Positions 1-5,487 of a stretch of DNA of 8,346 nt are shown in pieces (the stretch's first letter is position 1; every line of letters starts with the position of its first letter). The DNA is from Collinsella sp. (GTDB lineage Bacteria; Actinomycetota; Coriobacteriia; Coriobacteriales; Coriobacteriaceae). The position numbers and the translations under genes are program-made. Below the pieces are notes generated by a model. It worked only from the letters and a program-made list of their open reading frames with translations, searched no databases and was not told the origin of the DNA. The stretch lies in assembly GCA_019413925.1 (NCBI GenBank), contig DXMY01000001.1, positions 1 to 8,346 on the forward strand. Direction: 5' to 3'.

Positions 1-47
1 CCCCCACCCACGGTACACACGGCCCACCGCCGCATCGGTGTCTAGCG

Positions 48-114
48 AAAAATGGGACGGGCCCCAGATTGCCCATGCGCGCAAAAGTGCGTCTCGGCAA
101 TCTGGGCCCGTCCC
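48..114 (-). terminator. Intrinsic terminator of the pyrG-xerD operon (long hairpin)
   Basis: Arms at 54-73 and 96-114 are complementary over 19 bp with a single extra C in the 54-73 arm. The loop carries a second small stem (78-82 with 87-91, one G:T pair, AAAA loop). Read on the minus strand, the stem begins 24 nt after the xerD stop and is followed by ATTTTTC (T-run at 48-52), as expected for a Rho-independent terminator. On the plus strand the stem is followed only by CTTTAG, so termination in that direction would be weak. The stem is longer than most terminators, so it could also be a dispersed palindromic repeat used as a terminator. Confidence 0.85.
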
Positions 115-120
115 CTTTAG

Positions 121-132
121 TATTTATAAATA
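121..132. repeat. Perfect 12-bp AT-only palindrome
   Basis: TATTTATAAATA reads identically on both strands. It sits between the xerD stop codon (139-141) and the terminator stem. It is A+T-only in a G+C-rich neighbourhood. It may be a protein-binding or melting site, or chance in a short untranslated spacer. No function is claimed. Confidence 0.4.
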
Positions 133-138
133 TGCAGG

Positions 139-1080
139 TCAGCGATGTGCTAGCGGATGCGCCGCCAGATAGACCTCGGTCAGTTGCGTTCGGTCGACAT
201 GCGTGTAGACCTGCGTGGTCGAAATATCGGCATGGCCCAAAATCTCCTGCAGTACACGCAGGTCGGCACCGCCCGCGAGCATGTGGGTGGCAAAGGAGTG
301 GCGCAAGGTATGGGGATGGAGCCCCACCAGCCCCACCTGGCGCCCATACCGCTCGCATATCGCATGCACGGCCTGGCGCGACAGGCGACGTCCGTTCTTA
401 TTTAAAAAGACCGCCGAGGTCTCGGTTCCGCGGGCATGGGCCGCCAAGCGAGAACGTCCCTCAGTTACATAGAGCGTCAGAGCTCGCGCCGCGCTTCCCA
501 CCAGTGGGGACAGGCGTTCCTTTGAGCCCTTACCGCGAACGAGTACAAAGCCATCGTCAATATGGATATCGCCCACATCGAGCCCAACCAGCTCACTCAC
601 ACGCAAACCGCATCCGTAGAGCACTTCCAAGATGGCATGGTCGCGCAGTCCCATCTCGCCCTCGGGAAAGCCTTGATCGAGCAGCGCCGAGACATCCTCC
701 ACCGATAGATACTCCGGCAAACGCTCAGCCTTTTTAGGCAGGCGCAACGCCGCCGTCGGGTTTTGGGCCACGGCCCCATCGCGCACCAAAAAGGCATGCA
801 GGCCCTTCACGGCAGCAAGCGCGCGCTCCACCGAGGCGTCGGAATAGCCTCCGCCGCAGCGATCGGCGACAAAGCCCTCCACGACCTGACGGGTCACCTC
901 TTCAAAAGACACAATACCCGCCCGCTCCAGATAGGCGCAGTACGTCGTTAGGTCACGACGATAGGCCACAATCGTGTTGCGCGCCAAGCCCCGCTCGACC
1001 GCGAGGTAATCGAGATACTCCCCCGCCGCCACGGCGAGCGACGAGGGAGTAGCTTCGGTATGTTCCTTATTCGCCGGCAC
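139..1080 (-). CDS. xerD: Site-specific tyrosine recombinase XerD
   Basis: This cytoplasmic tyrosine recombinase would act with XerC at the dif site to resolve chromosome dimers at division. At 313 aa it is close to the usual ~300. An N-terminal SAM-like core-binding domain (about residues 15-103) precedes the catalytic domain (about 122-305). All six catalytic positions of the family are visible with E. coli XerD-like spacing: R160 in GLRVSEL, K184 in RGKGSKER, H257 and R260 in HTLRH, H283 in LGHADISTTQ, and nucleophile Y292 in QVYTHV. The start is a GTG only 2 nt after the pyrG stop codon. No separate strong Shine-Dalgarno is present, so translational coupling to pyrG is likely. A pyrG-xerD neighbourhood is known in actinobacteria (in Mycobacterium a NUDIX gene lies between them; here it is absent). 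XerC or another chromosomal integrase is the alternative, but the LPKKAERLPEYLS linker and the context favour XerD. Confidence 0.92.
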   Translation of the reverse strand: MPANKEHTEATPSSLAVAAGEYLDYLAVERGLARNTIVAYRRDLTTYCAYLERAGIVSFEEVTRQVVEGFVADRCGGGYSDASVERALAAVKGLHAFLVRDGAVAQNPTAALRLPKKAERLPEYLSVEDVSALLDQGFPEGEMGLRDHAILEVLYGCGLRVSELVGLDVGDIHIDDGFVLVRGKGSKERLSPLVGSAARALTLYVTEGRSRLAAHARGTETSAVFLNKNGRRLSRQAVHAICERYGRQVGLVGLHPHTLRHSFATHMLAGGADLRVLQEILGHADISTTQVYTHVDRTQLTEVYLAAHPLAHR

Positions 1081-1082
1081 CC

Positions 1083-2744
1083 TTAGTCCGTAGCGAGGTT
1101 CATGGACGTCACCTGCAGACGGTCGACACCCTCGTGCTGGCCGATCGAAGCGCGCACGAACTCTCGGAACAGCGGCTGCGGATTAGTCGGACGGCTCTTG
1201 AACTCGGGGTGAGCCTGGGTTGCCACATACCACGGATGCACGTCGCGCGGCAGCTCGACCATCTCGACCAGGCGCTCGTCGGGCGAGAGGCCAGAGATAA
1301 CCAAGCCGGCATCCTCGAGCCGGTCGCGGAAGGCGTTGTTGAACTCAAAGCGGTGACGGTGACGCTCGTAGACGAGTTCCTCGCCATATGCCTCGCGAGC
1401 AAGGGTATCGGCGGCGAGCTTGCACGGATAGGCGCCCAGGCGCATGGTGCCGCCCTTCTCGGTCACGTCCTCCTGCGAGCTCATCAGATCGATGACGCTA
1501 AACGGACCGTCCGGGTCGAACTCGGAGGAGCTGGCGCCGGCAAGGCCGACGACGTTGCGGGCGAACTCGCACACGGCCACCTGCATACCCAGGCAAATGC
1601 CCAGATACGGAATCTTGTGCTCGCGGGCAAACTCGGCCGCGAGGATCTTGCCCTCCAGGGCGCGCTTGCCAAAGCCGCCGGGGACCAGGATGCCCGAAGC
1701 GTCGCCCAGAACTTCGGAGACATTCTGCTCGTCGAGGCTCTCGCCGTCGACCAGCTGGACGTCCACATGGCGATCGTAGAAGACGCCCGCATGGTGCAGG
1801 GCCTCGATAACCGACAGGTACGCATCGGGCAGCTGCGTGTACTTGCCAACGACGGCAATCTTCACCTTGTCGGCGTGATGGTTGGCGTGATTCTGTTTGC
1901 GCAGGAACTCGTTCCACTCGCTCATGTCGCGCTCACGCGGGTCCAGACCCAGGCGCTCGCAAATGCGCAGGTCAAAGTCCTGCTCGGCAAGCAGCTGCGG
2001 AACATCGTAAATGCTCGCGCAGTCCTCGTTGGTAAAGACGCAATCGGTGTCGACGTCGCAGAAGCTTGCGATCTTCCCGCGGATAGCGTCATCGATATGG
2101 TGGTCGGAGCGCAACACGATAATATCGGGCTGGATGCCAAAGCTGCGGAGCTCCTTGACGGAATGCTGCGTGGGCTTGGTCTTGACCTCGTGGGCGGCGG
2201 CGATATAGGGAACGAGCGACACGTGGATGTAGCAGACGTTCTCGGGGCCGGCCTCCTTGCGGTACTGACGAATGGCCTCGACAAACGGTTGGGACTCGAT
2301 GTCGCCGATCGTGCCGCCCAGCTCGGTGATGACTACATCGGAGCCGGTCTGCTCCTCGATGCGGCGGAACTTATCCTTAATGGCATTGGTGACGTGAGGA
2401 ATCACCTGCACGGTACCGCCTAAAAAGTCACCGCGACGCTCGCGGGCGATCAGGCTCTTATAGATGGCACCAGTCGTAAAGTTGGAATCGCGGGTCAGGT
2501 TCTCGTCGATAAAGCGCTCGTAGTGGCCCAGGTCCAGATCGGACTCGTAGCCGTCCTCGGTCACAAAGACCTCGCCATGCTGGAACGGACTCATGGTGCC
2601 GGGGTCGACGTTCAGATACGGGTCGGCCTTTTGCATCGTTACCTTGTACCCGCGCGACTTGAGCAGACGGCCCAGCGAGGCCGCGGTAATACCCTTGCCC
2701 AGAGACGAAACCACGCCGCCGGTCACGAACACATGCTTGGTCAT
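1083..2744 (-). CDS. pyrG: CTP synthase (glutamine-hydrolysing)
   Basis: The enzyme converts UTP to CTP using ATP and glutamine-derived ammonia, the last step of de novo CTP synthesis in the cytoplasm. At 553 aa it is a typical full-length two-domain protein. The N-terminal synthetase domain (1 to about 270) opens with the P-loop-like GGVVSSLGKG at residues 9-18 and carries the family motifs KADPYLNVDPGTM (39-51), HGEVFVTEDG (56-65) and ELGGTIGDIES (141-151). The C-terminal class I glutamine amidotransferase domain (about 293-535) has the oxyanion region PGGFG (355-359), the nucleophile C384 in LGICLGMQ, and H512/E514 in QAHPEF. The ATG is preceded by AGG with a 9-nt spacer. It is the first gene of a pyrG-xerD operon, with xerD starting 2 nt downstream. 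A promoter-like sequence and a leader inverted repeat precede it. All key residues are intact. Confidence 0.98.
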   Translation of the reverse strand: MTKHVFVTGGVVSSLGKGITAASLGRLLKSRGYKVTMQKADPYLNVDPGTMSPFQHGEVFVTEDGYESDLDLGHYERFIDENLTRDSNFTTGAIYKSLIARERRGDFLGGTVQVIPHVTNAIKDKFRRIEEQTGSDVVITELGGTIGDIESQPFVEAIRQYRKEAGPENVCYIHVSLVPYIAAAHEVKTKPTQHSVKELRSFGIQPDIIVLRSDHHIDDAIRGKIASFCDVDTDCVFTNEDCASIYDVPQLLAEQDFDLRICERLGLDPRERDMSEWNEFLRKQNHANHHADKVKIAVVGKYTQLPDAYLSVIEALHHAGVFYDRHVDVQLVDGESLDEQNVSEVLGDASGILVPGGFGKRALEGKILAAEFAREHKIPYLGICLGMQVAVCEFARNVVGLAGASSSEFDPDGPFSVIDLMSSQEDVTEKGGTMRLGAYPCKLAADTLAREAYGEELVYERHRHRFEFNNAFRDRLEDAGLVISGLSPDERLVEMVELPRDVHPWYVATQAHPEFKSRPTNPQPLFREFVRASIGQHEGVDRLQVTSMNLATD

Positions 2745-2762
2745 ATTGAGTTACCTGCGCTT

Positions 2763-2794
2763 CCCGTAGAAGTTGTCCATACACATCTTACGGG
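2763..2794 (-). promoter_or_regulatory. Inverted repeat in the pyrG leader
   Basis: CCCGTA and TACGGG (2789-2794 and 2763-2768) form a 6-bp stem, extendable by 2 bp past a bulged A, in the untranslated leader just upstream of the pyrG AGG ribosome-binding site. No T-run follows, so it is not an intrinsic terminator. If transcription starts near 2796, the hairpin would sit at the extreme 5' end of the mRNA. Bacillus-type pyrG control uses a GGGC initial transcript with reiterative addition of G and a leader terminator. Neither element is visible here. Confidence 0.4.
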
Positions 2795-2802
2795 TCTTCA
2801 TT

Positions 2803-2831
2803 GTAATACTCGCGACGCACGCCGCATGCAA
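2803..2831 (-). promoter_or_regulatory. Candidate promoter of pyrG-xerD
   Basis: On the minus strand a TTGCAT (-35 like, 2826-2831) is followed by a 17-nt spacer and TATTAC (-10 like, 2803-2808). TACAAT, a better -10 match, overlaps it at 2800-2805 but at 20-nt spacing. The position fits, between the terminator of the upstream gene and the pyrG start. The consensus match is only partial. Confidence 0.4.
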
Positions 2832-2865
2832 TTTTTCTTACGCGCAATAGCATTTCTCCATCTTG

Positions 2866-2898
2866 AAACAAAACGCCGCCCGGTTTCCCAGGCGGCGT
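2866..2898 (-). terminator. Intrinsic terminator of the winged-helix gene
   Basis: ACGCCGCC (2873-2880) and GGCGGCGT (2891-2898) pair perfectly over 8 bp around a 10-nt loop. On the minus strand the stem is followed by TTTGTTT (2866-2872). It begins 24 nt after the stop codon of the winged-helix gene and separates that transcript from pyrG. Confidence 0.85.
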
Positions 2899-2922
2899 CG
2901 CTATGGCAAGGGTTACATGCTG

Positions 2923-3261
2923 CTATCGATCAGCAACCTCGTCCTCAAGCATTTCTTGAACGAGCATGCCGGTACGGACGCCCTCAAGATACCACTCACC
3001 ACGTTCGGTGAGGCAAATGCCATTTGCAAGCTGACCGCCGTCGTCGCTATAACGCGAGACGACATCAATCATACCTTCGGAATCCAAGCGATCGATTGCG
3101 GCGCGGGCACGATACGGCGAAACCCCCACGCGCTCGGCAAGCGTTTTGCGCGAGAAACCATACGGCCCGCCATTGTCTTCGGTTTGCTGGTCGATCTCCA
3201 TCAACACCAGCACCTCGACACGCTTCATATCGTTAACACTCGCACGACCCTTGCCCGCCAT
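2923..3261 (-). CDS. Small winged helix-turn-helix protein (putative transcriptional regulator)
   Basis: This is a 112-aa protein that I do not recognise at the gene level. The fold suggested by the sequence is a winged helix. A long first helix (about 10-27, NDMKRVEVLVLMEIDQQ) is followed by a helix-turn-helix (about 36-61: FSRKTLAERVGVSPYRARAAIDRL), then MIDVVSRYSDDGGQLANGICLTERGEWYL (64-92), which reads as a beta-wing, and an acidic C-terminal helix. There are no membrane segments, metal-binding cysteines or ligand domain, so the sensed signal is unknown. I chose the ATG at 3261 because GAGGAGG lies 5 nt upstream. A longer form from a GTG at 3315 (130 aa) has no comparable ribosome-binding site. 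The gene stands alone between terminators, so its target could be itself or a neighbour. MarR-, PadR- or replication-protein-like winged helices are alternatives. Confidence 0.8.
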   Translation of the reverse strand: MAGKGRASVNDMKRVEVLVLMEIDQQTEDNGGPYGFSRKTLAERVGVSPYRARAAIDRLDSEGMIDVVSRYSDDGGQLANGICLTERGEWYLEGVRTGMLVQEMLEDEVADR

Positions 3262-3266
3262 AGCAG

Positions 3267-3273
3267 CCTCCTC
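3267..3273 (-). promoter_or_regulatory. Shine-Dalgarno that sets the winged-helix gene start
   Basis: GAGGAGG, a near-perfect anti-16S complement, ends 5 nt before the ATG at 3261. This makes that ATG far more likely than the GTG at 3315. Confidence 0.85.
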
Positions 3274-3330
3274 AAACCGAGCACGAGCATCTAACGCGCC
3301 GTGCGCGACCGACACACCTCACGATGGCAG

Positions 3331-3359
3331 ATAATATCCATCATGCGGCATCCCGCTAA
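3331..3359 (-). promoter_or_regulatory. Weak candidate promoter for the winged-helix gene
   Basis: TATTAT (-10 like, 3331-3336) lies 17 nt from TTAGCG (poor -35, 3354-3359), about 70 bp upstream of the chosen start. A second -10-like TATACAAT overlaps the palindrome at 3374-3389 further upstream but lacks a good -35. Which one is used cannot be decided from the sequence. Confidence 0.3.
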
Positions 3360-3373
3360 GGATGAAACAGTTA

Positions 3374-3389
3374 CGGTTATTGTATACCG
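3374..3389. promoter_or_regulatory. Imperfect palindrome, possible operator
   Basis: CGGTTATTGTATACCG pairs CGGT.AT with ATACCG around a TGT centre with one extra T. It lies between outward GAAACA (3364-3369) and TGTTTC (3397-3402) half-sites in the spacer upstream of the winged-helix gene. It overlaps a TATACAAT on the minus strand, which is where a repressor would act. Autoregulation by the winged-helix protein is inference only. Confidence 0.3.
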
Positions 3390-3451
3390 CTCAAATTGTT
3401 TCTAGGCAGGTAAACAGCTATTTTTTCGCCGAAATAGACGCTTTATTGATC

Positions 3452-3484
3452 AAAAAGCCGTACCGGGCGCTAACCCGATACGGC
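3452..3484 (-). terminator. Intrinsic terminator of the DUF1846 gene
   Basis: An 11-bp stem (3457-3467 with 3474-3484) has one G:T pair, a 6-nt loop and, on the minus strand, TTTTT immediately after it (3452-3456). It starts 34 nt past the stop codon of the DUF1846 gene. Confidence 0.9.
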
Positions 3485-3518
3485 CAAAATGCAATGCAAT
3501 TACCGCGGTGCTTCAAAC

Positions 3519-5000
3519 TTAGCGATGGAAGAAACCGCGGCGCTCAAACTTGGGCTCGCAGCACACGTTGATGCCCAACTTGCGAAGTACCGTCTCGTCC
3601 GTCGGCGAGATAATCACGCTAAAGAAGGCATCGCAACCGCGCAGCTGCTCCAGGCCCGAAAGGACGCGAGCGGCCGTCTCACTCGTGGCCGAGGTGATCG
3701 ACAGCGCCATAAGCGTCTCGTCGGTGTGGAGGCGCGGGTTTTTGCTGCCCAGGAAATGCGTCTTGAGCTTACTGATGGGCTCGATCGCCTCATCGCTAAT
3801 GACCTCGAGCTCAAGGTCGACGCCCGAGACATGCTTGAGGGCGTTCATAATGAGCGAACTTGCGGCGCCCAGGCGCGTGGAGGTCTTACCGGTCACCACG
3901 GAGCCATCGGGCATGACCATGGCACCCACGGGACCACCCGTCAGCTGCTCCCTGGTGAGGGCCGCCGAGCGCGCCGGTGAGTAGTTCTTATCGATGCCGG
4001 CTTTCTTCATAATAATCTTGAGACGGTCGACTTGCTCATCGCCCACGCCGGTACGGCGCACATTTTCGACCGCGGTAAAGTAGCGGCGGACGATCTCCAT
4101 CTTGGAAGCGTCGCGGCAGGCATCGTCATCGGTGATGGCAAAACCGACCATATTGACGCCCATGTCCGTAGGGCTCTGGTAGGGGCTCTTGCCCAGGATC
4201 TTTTCCATCAGGGCACGGACTACCGGGAAGGCCTCGACGTCGCGGTTGTAGTTGACCGTGGTCTTGTTGTAGGCCTCCAGGTGGAAGGAGTCGATGATGT
4301 TGGCGTCATCGAGGTCTGCCGTGGCGGCCTCGTAGGCAATATTGACCGGATGCGTCAGAGGAAGATTCCAGACCGGGAAGGTCTCAAACTTGGCATAGCC
4401 GGCGGCGGTACCGTGCTTATGCTCGTGATACAGCTGCGAGAGGCAAGTGGCGAGCTTGCCCGAGCCAGGGCCGGGCGCCGTCACGACAACGAGCGGACGC
4501 GTGGTCTCGACGAACTCGTTCTTGCCGTAGCCTTCGTCAGAAACGATCAGATCGACGTCGTGCGGATAGCCCTCAATGGGATAGTGCAGCTTGGCGGGAA
4601 TGCCGAGTGCATTCAGACGATTGCGGAAGACGTCGGCAGCGGGCTGACCGGCATACTGCGTGATAACCACGGCCGCGACAGCAAAACCGTTGCCGCGGAA
4701 CAGGTCGACCAGGCGCAAGACGTCCTCGTCATAGGTAATGCCAAGGTCACCACGAGCCTTGTTTTTCTCGATGTGGTTCGCGTTGATCGCGATGATAACC
4801 TCGACATCGTCGGCGATGCTTTTGAGCATGCGGAACTTGCTGTCCGGCTCAAAACCCGGTAGCACGCGGCTGGCATGATAGTCATCGAACAGCTTGCCGC
4901 CAAACTCCAAATACAGCTTGCCGCCAAACTGCGAGATGCGCTCCTTAATGTGAGCAGCCTGCAGCTCGATATACTTCGCGTTGTCGAAACCCTGGCGCAT
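3519..5000 (-). CDS. UPF0371 / DUF1846 family protein
   Basis: The 493-aa length matches the ~495-500 aa usual for this conserved uncharacterised family (DUF1846, UPF0371), which has a structure from Corynebacterium but no assigned function that I know of. Visible features are an N-terminal QFGGKLYLEFGGKLFDDYHASRVLPGF block (24-50), a P-loop-like GPGSGK at 177-182 after a hydrophobic strand (PLVVVTAP), a KFETFPVWNLPLTHPVN block (204-220), and a C-terminal half with RLGAASSLIMNALKH (376-390). The GPGSGK element suggests nucleotide or phosphate binding, but this is inference. There is no signal peptide or membrane segment, so it should be cytoplasmic. The ATG has GGGAG 6 nt upstream. A perfect TATAAT lies about 40 bp upstream and a terminator follows, so it appears to be a single-gene transcript. 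Its role is unknown. Confidence 0.93.
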   Translation of the reverse strand: MRQGFDNAKYIELQAAHIKERISQFGGKLYLEFGGKLFDDYHASRVLPGFEPDSKFRMLKSIADDVEVIIAINANHIEKNKARGDLGITYDEDVLRLVDLFRGNGFAVAAVVITQYAGQPAADVFRNRLNALGIPAKLHYPIEGYPHDVDLIVSDEGYGKNEFVETTRPLVVVTAPGPGSGKLATCLSQLYHEHKHGTAAGYAKFETFPVWNLPLTHPVNIAYEAATADLDDANIIDSFHLEAYNKTTVNYNRDVEAFPVVRALMEKILGKSPYQSPTDMGVNMVGFAITDDDACRDASKMEIVRRYFTAVENVRRTGVGDEQVDRLKIIMKKAGIDKNYSPARSAALTREQLTGGPVGAMVMPDGSVVTGKTSTRLGAASSLIMNALKHVSGVDLELEVISDEAIEPISKLKTHFLGSKNPRLHTDETLMALSITSATSETAARVLSGLEQLRGCDAFFSVIISPTDETVLRKLGINVCCEPKFERRGFFHR

Positions 5001-5041
5001 GTATGGCTCCCGTCCCGTTTCGTAAATTAAGTTCCTACGCG

Positions 5042-5047
5042 ATTATA
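5042..5047 (-). promoter_or_regulatory. -10 box of the DUF1846 gene promoter
   Basis: A perfect TATAAT lies on the minus strand 41 bp before the DUF1846 ATG. I find no recognisable -35 at 16-18 nt spacing because the upstream sequence is G-rich. The promoter may therefore need an activator or use an atypical -35. Confidence 0.5.
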
Positions 5048-5201
5048 ACGGAGCCTGCCCTCCCCGATGCCCAGGCCATCAACAGGCACCAACCAAACAT
5101 CCGTCAAACCTCTTGTCGGACATATTTGGTGCAAACTAACCTGACCCCATTGCACCGCCCCATAACACCAACAATGGCAGCGCCGCAGGTGGAGCAAAAG
5201 T

Positions 5202-5311
5202 CAGCGAAAGCCCGCCAGAGCGAGCAAGGTGACGTGAAAGAGGAGGGCATAGGCCTTTTGGCCATGCCCGACGATTGAACGTCAGATTGCCGCTCTGGCG
5301 GGCTTGCAGCG
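5202..5311. mobile_element. Candidate MITE-like / palindromic repeat element
   Basis: Terminal inverted repeats of 15 bp match perfectly (5208-5222 and 5291-5305; AAGCCCGCCAGAGCG and its complement). Pairing continues inward past one bulged base: GCAA..TGACGT (5224-5235) with ACGTCA..TTGC (5279-5290), interrupted by a 2x2 internal loop. At the tip lies a hairpin, GGGCAT-a-GGCC, TTTT, GGCC-ATGCCC (5245-5269). Direct repeats CAGCG at 5202-5206 and 5307-5311 flank the element symmetrically, one base outside each inverted repeat, as a target-site duplication would. It has no coding capacity. It could instead be a structured RNA or a terminator. Multi-copy status, which would decide, cannot be seen from one window. 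Confidence 0.5.
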
Positions 5312-5318
5312 TCGAGTG

Positions 5319-5346
5319 GTTCCGGCGTTTGGTAAAACGCCGGAAC
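5319..5346. repeat. Perfect 12-bp hairpin with GGTA loop
   Basis: GTTCCGGCGTTT (5319-5330) and AAACGCCGGAAC (5335-5346) are exact complements around a 4-nt loop. Neither strand has a T-run after the stem, so it is not a standard intrinsic terminator. It lies in the 3' region of the transporter transcript, where it could stabilise the mRNA end. Confidence 0.7.
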
Positions 5347-5354
5347 ACAAGAGC

Positions 5355-5385
5355 GCCCCCTCCCGCGCACGGAACGGAAGGGGGC
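5355..5385. repeat. GCCCCCT/AGGGGGC stem-loop
   Basis: Seven base pairs (5355-5361 with 5379-5385) enclose a 17-nt loop. On the minus strand it is followed by GCTCTTGTGTT, which is only moderately T-rich. It could be a weak terminator or a 3' stabilising structure for the transporter mRNA. Confidence 0.5.
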
Positions 5386-5439
5386 TAAAGGTAGGAGTCT
5401 ACCGGTGGGTTTACCCCGCCGGACAGACGATGACCAGGT

Positions 5440-5455
5440 GATCCTCTACAGGATC
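5440..5455. repeat. GATCCT/AGGATC stem-loop
   Basis: A 6-bp stem encloses a 4-nt loop (CTAC). An overlapping alternative pairs GACGAT (5427-5432) with ATCGTC (5452-5457), so two competing folds are possible. No function can be assigned. Confidence 0.4.
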
Positions 5456-5472
5456 GTCAAGGTTTCCGTGGG

Positions 5473-5487
5473 GTACCCGTTGGGTAC
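5473..5487. repeat. GTACCC/GGGTAC stem-loop abutting the transporter stop codon
   Basis: A 6-bp perfect stem with a 3-nt loop sits directly next to the TAA at 5488-5490. It is the first of several stems reached by a ribosome-free 3' end of the transporter transcript. No T-run follows. Confidence 0.5.

Larger units (their letters stand above)
5001..5487. other. 487-bp non-coding spacer dense in inverted repeats
   Basis: This stretch between the transporter stop and the DUF1846 start has no ORF with a ribosome-binding site or recognisable protein. In order it holds the DUF1846 -10 box, a 7-bp inverted repeat (5128-5134 with 5150-5156, GGTGCAA/TTGCACC), a ~100-bp palindromic element, two clear stem-loops (5319-5346 and 5355-5385), and three smaller ones at 5402-5422, 5440-5455 and 5473-5487. 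None has a good T-run on the minus strand, so the transporter terminator is not obvious. The best T-rich exit is after the ~100-bp element (CTTTCGCTGACTTTT, about 5194-5210). Confidence 0.8.

Noticed and set aside
1..45. Possible 3' end of a plus-strand gene (frame 1, stop TAG at 43-45)
   Set aside because: Only 14 codons are visible and nothing in them is recognisable. A convergent gene ending here is possible, but the sequence cannot support it.
1134..2423. Long plus-strand open frame (429 codons) antisense to pyrG
   Set aside because: It is a mirror of pyrG codon bias in G+C-rich DNA. It has no recognisable domain and overlaps an unambiguous gene.
2458..2784. Minus-strand 108-codon frame overlapping the pyrG start
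   Set aside because: Out-of-frame shadow of pyrG that starts in its leader, with no ribosome-binding site of its own.
4032..4862. Plus-strand open frame (276 codons) antisense to the DUF1846 gene
   Set aside because: Shadow frame; no known domain, and the opposite strand encodes a complete conserved protein.
5003..5278. Plus-strand 91-codon frame in the same spacer
   Set aside because: No ribosome-binding site, it overlaps the DUF1846 promoter and the palindromic element, and the product resembles no known family.
5104..5370. Minus-strand 88-codon frame with a CSTCG motif in the spacer
   Set aside because: It has no ribosome-binding site, starts with GTG inside one stem-loop and translates through the palindromic element. 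It is most likely a by-product of the repeat.
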